Source: Actinoplanes oblitus (GTDB taxonomy: Bacteria > Actinomycetota > Actinomycetes > Mycobacteriales > Micromonosporaceae). Taken from it: 64,000 bases of DNA. Under the pieces are notes generated by a model. That model saw only the letters and a program-made list of their open reading frames with translations, was not told the DNA's origin and searched no databases. How positions within the stretch are numbered: the stretch's first letter is position 1; every line of letters begins with the position of its first letter. The position numbers were made by a program, and so were the translations under genes. Shown here piece after piece: positions 38,433 to 47,531 of the stretch. The stretch covers positions 5,285,501 through 5,349,500 of the forward strand of contig NZ_CP126980.1 in NCBI RefSeq assembly GCF_030252345.1, given 5' to 3'.

Positions 38433-39119
38433 TCAACCCACGAGGAACGCCGGCGTCCGGTCGGCCGACTGCCGGTCGTCGATGTCGTGACCGAGCCGGC
38501 AGTCGACGTCGAGCACCCCGGGCACCAGGCGGACCAGCCGGACGGTCAGGGCCATCGTGGACCACCGCTCGACCCGGCCGGTCAGGGTGACGACGCCCTG
38601 CTCGACGCTCGCCTCGGCCTGCGCGGTGTTCTCGGTGTAGGTGGCCTCGTGGACCGCCGCGCGCACCTCGGCGAGGATCTCCGCGTCCGGGCGCAGATAC
38701 TCCCTGAGCAGGTCGCTGCGGCTGACGATGCCGACCAGCCGGCCCAGGTCGTCCTCCACCGGCAGCTGCTTGACGTGCGCCTGGTCCATCCGGCGGGCGG
38801 CCGTACGGATACTCGTCGTCGGCAGCACCACCTCGACCGGCGCGGTCATCAACTCCCCGGCGGTCAGCGCGCCGGCCTTGCGGCGGGCGGCGCGCTCCCG
38901 CCGCTGGAACCAGCGCGGCTGATCCGCGCCCACGTATTCGATCTTGCGCAGCAGGTCCGACTCGGACACCACGCCGAGGACCCATCGTCCCGCGTCCACC
39001 ACCGGCAACGCGTTGATCCGGTGCGTGGCCAGCAGGGCGACCAGTTCCCGGTACGGTGTGTCCGGCCCGACCGCGACAACGTCGGTGGTCATCACGTCGC
39101 TGACATGCCAAGTCTTCAT
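38433..39119 (-). CDS. CBS-domain pair plus BON domain protein
   Basis: 228 residues: first CBS from VSDVMTTDVVAVGPDTPYRELVALL, second from AGELMTAPVEVVLPTTSIRTAARRM, then a BON domain (AEVRAAVHEATYTENTAQAEASVEQGVVTLTGRVERWSTM). CBS pairs sense adenosine nucleotides and BON domains bind membranes or other proteins; this combination is common in actinobacterial dormancy clusters. Start ATG 39119 after GGAGGTGGAGGG. It begins 23 bp after the nitroreductase stop, so it is the second gene of that operon. Confidence 0.92.
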   Translation of the reverse strand: MKTWHVSDVMTTDVVAVGPDTPYRELVALLATHRINALPVVDAGRWVLGVVSESDLLRKIEYVGADQPRWFQRRERAARRKAGALTAGELMTAPVEVVLPTTSIRTAARRMDQAHVKQLPVEDDLGRLVGIVSRSDLLREYLRPDAEILAEVRAAVHEATYTENTAQAEASVEQGVVTLTGRVERWSTMALTVRLVRLVPGVLDVDCRLGHDIDDRQSADRTPAFLVG

Positions 39120-39142
39120 CGTCGATCCCTCCACCTCCGACG

Positions 39143-40171
39143 CTAGGCCTGTGGCGCCGGGAAGGGCAGGACGGTTGGTCCCGTCGGCCGGGGTCCATCG
39201 GCCGCGCGGAGCAGCACCTCGGACAGCGCCCGGCGCGGGCTGCCGCCGGGCGTCTGCACGCGGCCGTAGCCGACGCGCACCACCAGTTGCGGCGACATGC
39301 CCGGCGTCCGGGCGGCCAGCGTGGCACGCACCGCGGGCGCCTCGATCGGCTGGCTGATCGGCATGGTGGCGAGGCCCAGCCAGGTAGCGGTCAACAGGAC
39401 TCGTTGCAGCGCCTGCCCGGCACGCAGCCAGTCGAGCCGGGTGTCCCCGCCGGTGGCCAACACCATGATCGTCGGGTAGGGCTCGAACGGCTCCGGGGCC
39501 GGCTGGCGCCGCGCCCGCGTCGCGAAGTCGCGGACCGGTACCACCTCGAGGGCGTCCCACGGGCCGGCCGCCCACACCGGTACCCCGTCGTGCCGCCGAC
39601 GGCCGGTCCAGTCGCCGAGTTCTGCCCGGTAACCAGGCTGGTCGCGCAGCCAGCGATCGGCGGCCCGGGCCAGGTCGAGCACCGCGTCCCGACCGACCGG
39701 GTCCGCGACGGTCAGCACCGCGCCCTCCCGGCGGGCGGCGTCCCGGAGCCGGCCGAGCTGGTCGGCGGGCACCGGCACCTGCGCGAACGGCCAGCGGTTG
39801 GTGTGCCGGTACGGGATCGCCGCGGCGAGCGCCTCGGCCGGCGGGTCGACGGCCAGGGCCCGGGTCGCGGTGACCCGGGCGGCCAGCGTCGGCTGGTCCG
39901 GGTCGGGCAACAGGTCGCAGCGCGTGTCGTAGCCGGCCCCGCGCACCGCCGCCCGCAGTGTGAACACCGCAGCGCCCACACTTATCAGCAGCTCCCGGCC
40001 GTCCGGGTCCACCACCGGCAGTCGCCGGGACGGGTCGGCGTACACGTCGACGTGCGGGCCACTGATCCGGAACAGCCACGGCTGACTGTTGTGCAACGAC
40101 GGCGCGGTCATCGCCGAGCGAACGCAGTCGGTGAGCACTCCCCGCGACGGCGGGACGAAGGAAACGTTCAT
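39143..40171 (-). CDS. Acg-type nitroreductase family protein
   Basis: 342 residues resembling Mycobacterium Acg (Rv2032), a nitroreductase-fold member of the DosR regulon: SAMTAPSLHNSQPWLFRI at the N-terminus, RELLISVGAAVFTLRAAVRGAGY, IPYRHTNRWPF and GQALQRVLLTATWLGLATMPISQPIE. In Acg-like proteins the FMN site is occluded and the function may be flavin storage rather than catalysis. Start ATG 40171 follows GAGGAGG; the longer in-frame extension is not conserved. First gene of a two-gene operon with the CBS-BON gene. Confidence 0.9.
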   Translation of the reverse strand: MNVSFVPPSRGVLTDCVRSAMTAPSLHNSQPWLFRISGPHVDVYADPSRRLPVVDPDGRELLISVGAAVFTLRAAVRGAGYDTRCDLLPDPDQPTLAARVTATRALAVDPPAEALAAAIPYRHTNRWPFAQVPVPADQLGRLRDAARREGAVLTVADPVGRDAVLDLARAADRWLRDQPGYRAELGDWTGRRRHDGVPVWAAGPWDALEVVPVRDFATRARRQPAPEPFEPYPTIMVLATGGDTRLDWLRAGQALQRVLLTATWLGLATMPISQPIEAPAVRATLAARTPGMSPQLVVRVGYGRVQTPGGSPRRALSEVLLRAADGPRPTGPTVLPFPAPQA

Positions 40172-40223
40172 GACTCCTCCTCTGCTCTCCTTCCACGAGA
40201 CCCTCCACTCGCCCACCCGGCCA

Positions 40224-40237
40224 GGGTCTTTGGTCCC
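40224..40237. promoter_or_regulatory. DosR-like box 8
   Basis: GGGTCTTTGGTCCC, A/T-rich centre as in the mycobacterial consensus, 53-66 bp upstream of the Acg-type gene and 69-82 bp upstream of the divergent gene at 40306. Confidence 0.55.
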
Positions 40238-40305
40238 CGCGATGGCATACACGACGGGACTTCCGGAACATGCGGAGCCGGCCGGGTCCGGCCTAGCGTC
40301 AAGTC

Positions 40306-40689
40306 ATGGCCCGCTGCGGGCGATCTCGCCGAGGGCCGGCACCGCGTCCGGTGGGACGGGTGGCCGGGCGGACCCGCGTCCGCCCGGTGACCGGCCGGGT
40401 CCGGCCGATCGAGCACGCGCTCACCGAGGTGGCGCGCCTCGACGAAGCACCATCGCCGATCTTCGCCGCTCCAGGCGGCCGGCGCCGGCCGCGGCACTGG
40501 TGGTACGCCGCCGGGATGCTGCTGCCGCTGTGGCCGTTGTGGAGCCTGCCCCTGCAGCAGATCGCCTACCGCCAATTCCTGTACCTGGTGCTGCTGCGCG
40601 CCGCGCTGACCGCACTGACCGGCCGGGGGCTGCGCTGGCAGAAGTTGCGCCGGACCGGCGGGGTCGTGGTCCCGGCCCGCTCCGGATGA
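40306..40689 (+). CDS. Small basic membrane protein
   Basis: 127 residues, Arg/Pro-rich for 60 residues, then a hydrophobic region HWWYAAGMLLPLWPLWSLPLQQIAYRQFLYLVLLRAALTAL and a basic tail. Not recognised. It ends 21 bp before the kinase gene, so it is likely co-transcribed with it. The start at ATG 40306 has only a weak ribosome site (CAAG), and another start within the Arg-rich region is possible. Confidence 0.6.
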   Translation: MARCGRSRRGPAPRPVGRVAGRTRVRPVTGRVRPIEHALTEVARLDEAPSPIFAAPGGRRRPRHWWYAAGMLLPLWPLWSLPLQQIAYRQFLYLVLLRAALTALTGRGLRWQKLRRTGGVVVPARSG

Positions 40690-40710
40690 GCGAACGAAAG
40701 GAGATTCGCG

Positions 40711-42003
40711 ATGCCACACGCACCCGGCGACCTGATCGCCGGCCGCTACCGGCTCGACGACCCAATCGCCGCCGGTGGCATGGGCGAGATCTGGCAGGCC
40801 ACCGACACCGCGCTGAACCGGCCGGTCGCGGTCAAGACGCTACGCGCCGACCGGGCCCTCGACCCGCAGTTCCAGATCCGGTTCCGCCAGGAGGCACATG
40901 CCCTGGCCGCCCTGCACCATCCGGGCGTCGTCGACGTCTACGACTACGGCCAGGAGTCCGGCGCTGATGCGTATCTGGTCATGGCCCGGGTGCACGGGCA
41001 GCCGCTGGACGAGCGGCTCGCCGAGCGCGGCCGTCTCGGCCCGGCCGAGACGATGTCGATCGTCGCGCACGTGGGCCGGGCGTTGCAGGCGGTCCACGAG
41101 GCCGGCATCGTGCACCGGGACGTCAAACCCGCCAACCTGATCATCCAGCCGGACGGTTCCGTGGTCCTGGTCGACTTCGGCATCGCCCGCTCGGCCGGAT
41201 CGGCCACCCTCACCGGGGTGGGCGAGGTGGTCGGCACCGCCGGTTACATGGCGCCCGAGCAGGTAGCCCGGCGCCCCGTCGGCCCGGGCGCGGACGTGTA
41301 CGCGGTGGGTGTCGTCGGCTACCACTGTCTGGCCGGGCATCCGCCGTTCCTCGGTGACAACCCGGTCGCCGTCGCCATGCAGCACCTGCACGACGAGCCG
41401 CCCCCACTCCCCCCGGACGTCCCGGCGGCGGTGCGCGCCGTGATCACCACCGCGCTGGCCAAGGATCCGGCCGATCGCTTCCCGTCGGCGGCGGCGATGG
41501 CCACGGCCGCCGACCGGGCCGCGGGCGTCGCGGCAGGCGGCGACGTCACGGTCGTCCTTCCCCGGGACAGCGTTTACGGTACGCCGGACGCCCCGCCCCC
41601 CACGGGCAGCCGTCGCGGGCTCCTGCTGGCCGTGCTGGCCGCCCTGCTGACCTTGCTCGCGACCGGCACGGCGCTGGCTTTCGCCGACCCGTTCGGCTGG
41701 TTCCCCGGAGCCCCGCAACCGTCCACGTCGACCTCGTCCGCGAGCCACCGGCCTCCGTCGGCCACTCCCACCGAGGACTCCCCGACCACCGGGGCGACGA
41801 GCACCGCCCCTCGCCCACGCCGGTCCACGCCGCACCCGTCGACCAGCCGGTCGCCGGCCAGCAGCCCATCACCGTCGAGCCCGCCGCCGTCCAGCAGCCC
41901 GCCGCCGGCCAGCAGCCGGCCACCGGCCAGCAGCCGGCCAGCAGCCACGGCCACCACGACTCCAACGACCACGACCCCGCCGGCCGAAGGTGTCCAGCCA
42001 TGA
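40711..42003 (+). CDS. Ser/Thr protein kinase (PknB type), one membrane helix
   Basis: 430 residues. Kinase domain 12-275: glycine loop IAAGGMGEIWQA, K42, catalytic HRDVKPAN with D137, DFG with D155, APE in GYMAPEQ. A transmembrane helix lies at about 299-320 (LLLAVLAALLTLLATGTALAF). The outside part is a 100-residue Ser/Pro/Thr low-complexity tail, with no PASTA domain. Start ATG 40711 follows GAAAGGAG. Stress-linked kinases often phosphorylate DosR-type regulators, but no substrate can be assigned here. Confidence 0.94.
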   Translation: MPHAPGDLIAGRYRLDDPIAAGGMGEIWQATDTALNRPVAVKTLRADRALDPQFQIRFRQEAHALAALHHPGVVDVYDYGQESGADAYLVMARVHGQPLDERLAERGRLGPAETMSIVAHVGRALQAVHEAGIVHRDVKPANLIIQPDGSVVLVDFGIARSAGSATLTGVGEVVGTAGYMAPEQVARRPVGPGADVYAVGVVGYHCLAGHPPFLGDNPVAVAMQHLHDEPPPLPPDVPAAVRAVITTALAKDPADRFPSAAAMATAADRAAGVAAGGDVTVVLPRDSVYGTPDAPPPTGSRRGLLLAVLAALLTLLATGTALAFADPFGWFPGAPQPSTSTSSASHRPPSATPTEDSPTTGATSTAPRPRRSTPHPSTSRSPASSPSPSSPPPSSSPPPASSRPPASSRPAATATTTPTTTTPPAEGVQP

Positions 42004-42211
42004 GCATCGAGATCGTCCACGACGTCCCCCGGAGTTGGTCGAGGCCGTCGGCCACCTGCTGCCGCAACCGTCATCGTCAGCTCGGGCCCGGACCGTCGAC
42101 CTCACCTCGCGGCCGTCGCGCCGGGCGGCGATACGGCTCTACGAGCGGCTGGGCTTCCGCCCGCGCGAGTCCCGGGTCTACCGGCTTCCGGCTGGCACGG
42201 ATGTCCGTTGA
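42000..42211 (+). pseudogene. GNAT acetyltransferase remnant, frameshifted and internally deleted
   Basis: The start frame gives MSIEIVHDVP, then the reading shifts by one base into PELVEAVGHLLPQPSSSA, which joins directly to ARTVDLTSRPSRRAAIRLYERLGFRPRES, the C-terminal half of a GNAT acetyltransferase. The central acetyl-CoA-binding part (about 80-90 residues) is missing. The C-terminal motif RLYERLGF is characteristic. The ATG overlaps the stop of the kinase gene (ATGA), so an intact gene was probably once coupled to it. Confidence 0.7.
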
Positions 42212-42293
42212 TGATCCGACCTTCGGCTCTGCCGCCCGTACCCCGCCCGGCCGAGGATGAGTGCAGGCCCAGCACTTCGGGGAGGGGATCGGC

Positions 42294-42989
42294 ATGACGT
42301 ACCCGGCGACCATGACACTTCCAGGGCAAGCGGCGGAACTGTCCGCTTGCGATCGCACCGACCTGCTCCGTCGGATGCTGGTCCTGCGGCACCTGGCCGT
42401 GCTGCGCCACTCGCCGAGCCGGGGTGCGGAGGCCGTACTGGCCGGCATCCGAGCGGCCCTCTCGCCGTCCGACACCATTCGCGTCGTCGGTGGCCGGCCC
42501 TCGCCGGATCAACTGACCGGAACCGCTGCCGGCGTCACCGTCTGGCTCGCGCACTTCGGCGGCAACGGCGGCCCGGACCGGATCTGTGCGCTGTTCGCTC
42601 ACCAGTATCGGGACCGGGTCCAACGGCAGCTGGCCGTCGACGGCTGGGATGCGGAGGCGGTGCTGGCCGCGTCGGCCGGGGCCGCCCGGGTCGTCCGGAC
42701 CTGGGGTGCCGCCCGGCTGCTGACCCTGCGCACCGCCGCGCGCCGCGGACGCCGGGATCCGATAGCGGTGCTGGCCACTCGGATGCGGCTGGCCCGCCAG
42801 CTCGACGACGGCACTTTCCGGGCGTTGGAACTCGACGCCCGCCGGATCGCCAACCGGCTCAGCCGCGACAGGGGGTTCGACAGCGGACTGGCGGCGCTGG
42901 CGACGGCCGCCGATGAGCTGGCACCCCGGTTCGCTCCGGGAGTCCCGGAGGCAGCGGGCGAACCGCCCGGTCAGCGGCCGCGGCGATAG
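42294..42989 (+). CDS. Hypothetical protein, helical, basic
   Basis: 231 residues, mostly Ala/Arg/Leu-rich helix. I do not recognise a family. Notable stretches: CDRTDLLRRMLVLRHLAVLRHS, AAGVTVWLAHFGGNGGPDRICALFAHQY, ARRIANRLSRDRGFDSGLAALATAADEL. No membrane segment or signal peptide. Start ATG 42294 is supported by GGAGGGGATC just upstream, better than the GTG at 42261. The 3' end overlaps the opposite DUF3040-like gene by 19 bp. Confidence 0.7.
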   Translation: MTYPATMTLPGQAAELSACDRTDLLRRMLVLRHLAVLRHSPSRGAEAVLAGIRAALSPSDTIRVVGGRPSPDQLTGTAAGVTVWLAHFGGNGGPDRICALFAHQYRDRVQRQLAVDGWDAEAVLAASAGAARVVRTWGAARLLTLRTAARRGRRDPIAVLATRMRLARQLDDGTFRALELDARRIANRLSRDRGFDSGLAALATAADELAPRFAPGVPEAAGEPPGQRPRR

Positions 42990-43225
42990 TGATCGGCGAG
43001 CAGGAAGGCGACGGTGGCGACGCCCACGAGGATGGTCAGCACCACACCGGCCGCTCCCCAGGCGACCATCGCGACCGAGAGCAGCCCCCAGAACAGCCCG
43101 CCGAGCACGGCAGCGGTGATCCGGACCCGGCGCGGCCAGGGACGCCGGCCCGCCAGGCCGGGGAAGTCGTCGACCAGCCGGGCGACGATCCGATCGAACT
43201 CTCGCTGGTCCCTGTCGCTGTCCAC
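42971..43225 (-). CDS. DUF3040-like small membrane protein
   Basis: 84 residues. N-terminal amphipathic region DSDRDQREFDRIVARLVDDFPGL, a basic stretch, and two helices (VRITAAVLGGLFWGLLSVAMVAWG and VVLTILVGVATVAFLLADHY), matching DUF3040 proteins in layout. Start GTG 43225 is chosen because GGAGGTGG precedes it by 4 bp. Function unknown. Confidence 0.72.
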   Translation of the reverse strand: MDSDRDQREFDRIVARLVDDFPGLAGRRPWPRRVRITAAVLGGLFWGLLSVAMVAWGAAGVVLTILVGVATVAFLLADHYRRGR

Positions 43226-43574
43226 CGGGCCACCTCCGCTTCGGAGCCCCCGAGTCTCACCACCAGAGTAGGCCGCCATCCGCGCCACGGCTCCCGCCTC
43301 GATCCTCCGATCCCCACAAACATCAAAACCCGCCTCGTGTACGCCCGGAGCACAGTCCCGCCCGTCCCCGTCGCGTCGCACCCATCCACGCCGGACCGCC
43401 GCGCGGCCCCGGTCCCCAGGCGGTCAGACCATCGCCCGGGCGCTGCTGCCCAGGCCGTACCCGATGACCCCTCTGTCCGGGCCGGCGGGACCTACGGCCC
43501 TGGCCTCTCCCAACCGGCCGGCGGGACGCTGGCGGTGAGCGACGCGGGAACTCGACGCGAAGAAGGTGGCCGCC
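43226..43574. other. Gene-free 349-bp spacer
   Basis: Divergent promoter region between the DUF3040-like gene and the M50 protease gene. Apart from the box at 43487-43500 I see no gene or clear element. Short open frames here lack ribosome sites and codon bias. Confidence 0.5.
43487..43500. promoter_or_regulatory. DosR-like box 9
   Basis: GGGACCTACGGCCC, 75-88 bp upstream of the M50/CBS protease gene, first gene of a four-gene operon. Confidence 0.5.
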
Positions 43575-44729
43575 ATGCGGCAGAGCATCAGGCTCGGCAC
43601 GGTCCGCGGGATTCCGGTGGGTGTCCACTGGTCCGTGCTGGTCATTGTCTTCCTGCTGACCTACAGCCTGGCCGCGGTCCAGTTGCCCGCGGCGGCGGCC
43701 GGGTACCCCACGGTCGCCTATTGGCTGACCGCCGGCTGGATGGCGGTGCTGTTCCTGACCGCTCTGGTCGGGCACGAGCTGGCGCACGCGCTGGTCGCGC
43801 AGCACTACCGGATCAGGGTCCAGTCGATCACGTTGTGGGCCCTGGGCGGCGTCTCGACGCTCGACGAGCAGGCCAGCCATCCGCGGGCGGAGCTGTTCAC
43901 CGCGCTGGCCGGGCCGGTCACCAGCCTGGCCGCCGCCGGGCTGTTCGCCGCCGCGACGATCCCGGCCGGGCTGCTCGGCTCGGACCTGCCCCGGCTCGGC
44001 TGCTCCTGGCTGGCCGTGGCCAACCTGGTGCTCGCGGTGTTCAACCTGCTGCCCGGCGCGCCGCTGGACGGCGGCCGGATCCTCACCGCGATCGTGTGGT
44101 GGAGCCGCGGCGACCGGGCCGCGGCCCGACGGGCCGGCGCGCGGGCCGGCGGGTTGCTCGGCCTGGTCCTGGCCGGCCTGGGGGTGGTCCTGGTCTTCGG
44201 CTACACCGCCACCGGCGGGCTGTGGCTGATCGTACTGGGCTGGTATCTCAGCTTCGCCGCCCGCGCCGAACTCGCCACGGCCGTGGTGAGTGAGCAGTTG
44301 CGGGGCGTGCCGGTACGCGCGGCCATGTCCCGCCCGGCGGTCTGCGGGTACGCCGGGCACACCGTCACCGAGTTCGTGGCGCACACCGCACGGTTGTGCC
44401 CGCACCAGAGCTATCCGGTCGTCGACCTGGACGGCCGGCTCGCCGGCCTGGTCACCGTCGACGCGCTGATGGCGGTACCACCGGAGCACCGGGTGATCAC
44501 CAGGCTGGCCGAGGTGATGGCGCCACGCGCCCGGCTGCGCGCCGTGCACCCGGACGAACCGTTGCTGGGCGTGGTCGGCGCGCTGAACAACCCGGCGCGG
44601 CTGCTGGTGGTGGTCGAGCAGGACCGCCCGTGCGGGGTGCTCACCACCGGGGACGTCGCCCGCCTGGTGGGGGTGGCCCAGCTCGGGGTCGCACCGGCCG
44701 GCCGGGTCGACGTCAGCACGGTCGGTTGA
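43575..44729 (+). CDS. M50 site-2-type metalloprotease with CBS pair
   Basis: 384 residues, resembling Mycobacterium Rv2625c of the DosR regulon. About six helices; zinc motif HELAH at 67-71 (H67, E68, H71) in [14 protein letters not shown] and the third ligand in [10 protein letters not shown] near residue 160. The C-terminal CBS pair begins at [18 protein letters not shown] and ends [12 protein letters not shown]. Likely cleaves membrane anchors in response to an adenylate signal. Start ATG 43575 after AAGGTGG; GTG 43566 is an alternative. Confidence 0.92.
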   Translation: MRQSIRLGTVRGIPVGVHWSVLVIVFLLTYSLAAVQLPAAAAGYPTVAYWLTAGWMAVLFLTALVGHELAHALVAQHYRIRVQSITLWALGGVSTLDEQASHPRAELFTALAGPVTSLAAAGLFAAATIPAGLLGSDLPRLGCSWLAVANLVLAVFNLLPGAPLDGGRILTAIVWWSRGDRAAARRAGARAGGLLGLVLAGLGVVLVFGYTATGGLWLIVLGWYLSFAARAELATAVVSEQLRGVPVRAAMSRPAVCGYAGHTVTEFVAHTARLCPHQSYPVVDLDGRLAGLVTVDALMAVPPEHRVITRLAEVMAPRARLRAVHPDEPLLGVVGALNNPARLLVVVEQDRPCGVLTTGDVARLVGVAQLGVAPAGRVDVSTVG

Positions 44730-44756
44730 TCCGTATCACTGGTGAGGAGGGGCCTC

Positions 44757-45647
44757 GTGGGCATCGCGATACAGACCTGGCAGCTGAGCAAGACGTACCA
44801 CGGCCGGCCGGCGCTGTCGGCGATGGATCTGACCGTGCCGTCCGACATGGTCTTCGGCTACCTGGGTCCGAACGGCGCGGGAAAAACCACGACGATCCGG
44901 CTGCTGGCCGGGCTGCTGCGACCCAGTGGCGGCCGGGCCGAGATCGGCGGGCACGACGTGGTCCGCGAGCGGGAGCAAGCCCAGCGGCGGATCGGCTACC
45001 TGCCCGGTGACTTCGCCGGCTATCCACGAATGACAGCGGCGGCCTACCTGGACTACCTCGGGCACCTGCGCGGCGGCCCGGACCACGGGACCATCCGGGC
45101 CCTCGCCGACCGCCTCGACCTGGACCTGACGGTCCGCATCGGCGCGATGTCGCACGGCACCCGGCAGAAGGTCGGGATCGTGCAGGCGTTCATGCACACG
45201 CCGGCCCTGCTGGTGCTGGACGAGCCGACCGCCGGTCTGGACCCGCTGATCCAGCGGGAGTTCCTCGGCCTGGTGCGTGAGGCCCGGGATCGGGGGCAGA
45301 CCGTCTTTCTCTCCTCGCACAACCTGTACGAGGTCGAGGCGGTCGCCGACATGGTGGGGATCCTGGTCCGCGGCCGGCTCGCCGTGGTCGAGGAGGTCGG
45401 CAAGCTGAAGGCGCAGGCGGTCCGCCGGATCGATCTGACCTTCGCCGGTGTCCCGCCGGACGCCGTCCTGCGCGAGGTCGCCGCCGTTCAGCAGCTCACG
45501 GTCACCGGGCACACCGCCCACCTGGTCGTCGAGGGCCACACCGCGGAGCTGCTGCGGGTCGCGGCGCCGTACGGCGTCGAGCAGATCGTCACGCACGAAC
45601 CGGACCTGGAGGACGTATTCCTCAGCTACTACGACGCGCAGGGGTGA
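44757..45647 (+). CDS. ABC transporter ATP-binding protein
   Basis: 296 residues. Walker A GPNGAGKTTT near residue 37, a divergent signature MSHGTRQKVGI, Walker B LLVLDEPTAGLD, H-loop LSSHNLYEVE. Start GTG 44757 follows GAGGAGG. The C-terminal extension (QAVRRIDLTFAG ... EDVFLSYY) is typical of ABC-2 exporters. It pairs with the permease that overlaps its stop. The substrate is unknown. Confidence 0.94.
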   Translation: MGIAIQTWQLSKTYHGRPALSAMDLTVPSDMVFGYLGPNGAGKTTTIRLLAGLLRPSGGRAEIGGHDVVREREQAQRRIGYLPGDFAGYPRMTAAAYLDYLGHLRGGPDHGTIRALADRLDLDLTVRIGAMSHGTRQKVGIVQAFMHTPALLVLDEPTAGLDPLIQREFLGLVREARDRGQTVFLSSHNLYEVEAVADMVGILVRGRLAVVEEVGKLKAQAVRRIDLTFAGVPPDAVLREVAAVQQLTVTGHTAHLVVEGHTAELLRVAAPYGVEQIVTHEPDLEDVFLSYYDAQG

Positions 45648-46447
45648 ATAGGATGCGCTCAGTCTTCGTCAGGGCCCTGGCCGACCAGCGGCGTTCGCTG
45701 ATCGGGTGGGGTATCGGCCTGTTCCTCATGGTGCTGATGGAGACGGCACTGTGGCCGTCCATCGGCAAGATGCCCGACCTGCGGCAGTTCCTGGCGAACT
45801 ATCCGGAGGCGATGCGCAAGCTGTTCGACATCGAGGACTTCGGCACCGGCGCCGGGTTCGTCAACACGGAGTTGTTCAGCATCCTGGTGCCGGTGCTGTT
45901 GCTGACGTACGCGATCGGCCGCGGCGCCCGGGCGATCGCCGGCGAGGAGGAAGCCGGCACCCTCGACGTGCTGCTGGTGACCCCGGTGACCACCACCGGC
46001 CTGCTCGCCTACCAGGCGGCCGCGTTGCTGACCGGCCTGCTGACGCTGGGCACGGTGCTGTACGCCGCGGTGGTGGCCGGGTCGGTGCTGTTCGGGCTGG
46101 GCATCGGGCTGTTCCCGCTGTTGTCCGCGACGCTGGCGATGGTGCTGCTGGCGGCCGAGTTCGGCTTCCTCGCCCTGGCCGTCGGCGCGGTCACCGGGCG
46201 GCGGGCCGTGGCGATCGGTGTCGCCGCGGCGTCAGCGGTCGGCGCGTACCTGCTGTACGTGGCCGGAGAACTGGTCACGGCCGTGCAGCCGTGGCAGTGG
46301 CTGTCGCCGTTCGACCAGGCGATGAGCGGCGGACCGATCGGTGCCGGATTCCGGGCCGTTCACCTGGTGATGCCGGTGGTGGCGGTACTGCTGGTGGCCG
46401 CCGCGGCACCCCGTTTCGCGCGCCGGGACATCTCGGTCGCGCACTGA
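45644..46447 (+). CDS. ABC-2 type transporter permease
   Basis: 267 residues, six helices, with EEEAGTLDVLLVTPVTT in the family's first cytoplasmic loop. Overlaps the ATPase stop as GTGA (start GTG 45644); ATG 45653 is an alternative. Completes a two-component exporter encoded between the M50 protease and stress-protein genes, which suggests a role in membrane adaptation during dormancy (inference). Confidence 0.92.
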   Translation: MNRMRSVFVRALADQRRSLIGWGIGLFLMVLMETALWPSIGKMPDLRQFLANYPEAMRKLFDIEDFGTGAGFVNTELFSILVPVLLLTYAIGRGARAIAGEEEAGTLDVLLVTPVTTTGLLAYQAAALLTGLLTLGTVLYAAVVAGSVLFGLGIGLFPLLSATLAMVLLAAEFGFLALAVGAVTGRRAVAIGVAAASAVGAYLLYVAGELVTAVQPWQWLSPFDQAMSGGPIGAGFRAVHLVMPVVAVLLVAAAAPRFARRDISVAH

Positions 46448-46464
46448 AGGTGTGAGGAGACATC

Positions 46465-47352
46465 ATGACCATCCATACCGGCGCGCCGGTCGTCGTCGGG
46501 GTCGACGGTTCGGCCTCGGCGCTGCACGCGGTCGAGGCGGCCGCGGCCGAGGCCGCCCTGCGACGCCGTCCGCTGAAGATCGTGCACGGGTACGCCTGGC
46601 CGCCCAACGGCGTCCCGTTCTCGCCCAGCCTGGCCGCTTCGGCGGACGCGACGCTGCGGCGCGCCTCCGCCGAGATCCTGGCGGAAGCGGCCCGGCACGC
46701 TGCCAAGGTGGCGCCCGATCTGCCCGGCGATCCGCTCACCGTCATCGGGTCGCCGGCGAGGGCTCTGCTACAGCTCAGCGAGGAAGCCGCCCTGCTGGTG
46801 CTGGGCGCGCGTGGCACCGGCGGTTTCGCCGGGATGACGCTCGGCTCGGTCGCCGCGCACACCGCCCTGCACGCCCTCTGCCCGGTCATGGTGATCCGTG
46901 GGGCGGCCGGCAACGGGCCGGTTGTCGTCGGGGTGGACGGTTCGCCTGGTTCGATGGCGGCCTGCGAGTTCGCGGCCGACGAGGCGGACCGCCGTGGGGC
47001 CGAACTCGTCGCCCTGCACGCGTGGACGCCGGGCCAGGCCAGCGAGCTCGACTACGGTCTGCCGCTCAGCTATGAGACGTGGCACGGTGCGGACGAGCAT
47101 GAGCGGCTGCTGGCCGAGGCGGTCGCCGGCCTCGCCGAACGGCATCCGGGTCTGCGTATCCGCCGGCAGGTGCGGGAGGGGATGGCCCGGCAGCTGCTCA
47201 CCGACTGGTCGCAGGACGCGCAACTGGTCGTGGTGGGCAGCCGCGGGCACGGTGGCTTCGCCGGGTTGCTGCTCGGTTCGGTCAGTCAGCACCTGACCTA
47301 CCGTGCCGCCTGCCCGGTCGCCGTGGTGCGCCGGGTTCCGGTCGCGGCCTGA
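46465..47352 (+). CDS. Tandem universal stress protein 3
   Basis: 295 residues, two Usp domains with both nucleotide loops intact: GARGTGGFAGMTLGS and GSRGHGGFAGLLLGS. It is the best-conserved of the three Usps in the window and closest to the mycobacterial tandem type. Start ATG 46465 follows TGAGGAGAC. Last gene of the operon led by the M50 protease. Confidence 0.95.
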   Translation: MTIHTGAPVVVGVDGSASALHAVEAAAAEAALRRRPLKIVHGYAWPPNGVPFSPSLAASADATLRRASAEILAEAARHAAKVAPDLPGDPLTVIGSPARALLQLSEEAALLVLGARGTGGFAGMTLGSVAAHTALHALCPVMVIRGAAGNGPVVVGVDGSPGSMAACEFAADEADRRGAELVALHAWTPGQASELDYGLPLSYETWHGADEHERLLAEAVAGLAERHPGLRIRRQVREGMARQLLTDWSQDAQLVVVGSRGHGGFAGLLLGSVSQHLTYRAACPVAVVRRVPVAA

Positions 47353-47457
47353 GCCGCCGCCATCGCGTCTTCGTCCGCACGCGACGAAACCGTTCCCTTA
47401 CCGTCGGCGACGCGGCACGGTCTCGAGCTTCCCTCGGGCGGCCCTACCCGGCAGGAT

Positions 47458-47471
47458 GGGACCCGTGGCCC
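47458..47471. promoter_or_regulatory. DosR-like box 10
   Basis: GGGACCCGTGGCCC, 61-74 bp upstream of the GNAT/acyl-CoA synthetase gene. Confidence 0.5.
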
Positions 47472-47531
47472 TGGCCGGTGGGGCAGCGCCGGCGCGACGC
47501 TGAAGGTTGGCGTCCGGACGCGAAGGCCGTG

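Noticed and set aside
39169..39182. GGACGGTTGGTCCC, resembling the DosR-like box
   Set aside because: Lies inside the coding end of the Acg-type gene and breaks the first three G positions.
38433..40271. Single 612-codon frame joining the CBS-BON gene with upstream sequence
   Set aside because: The N-terminal 380 codons are the nitroreductase gene read in a wrong frame. The CBS-BON gene has its own ATG and ribosome site at 39119.
41850..41960. Repetitive Ser/Pro codons in the kinase tail
   Set aside because: Low-complexity coding sequence common in extracellular kinase tails; not a separate repeat element.
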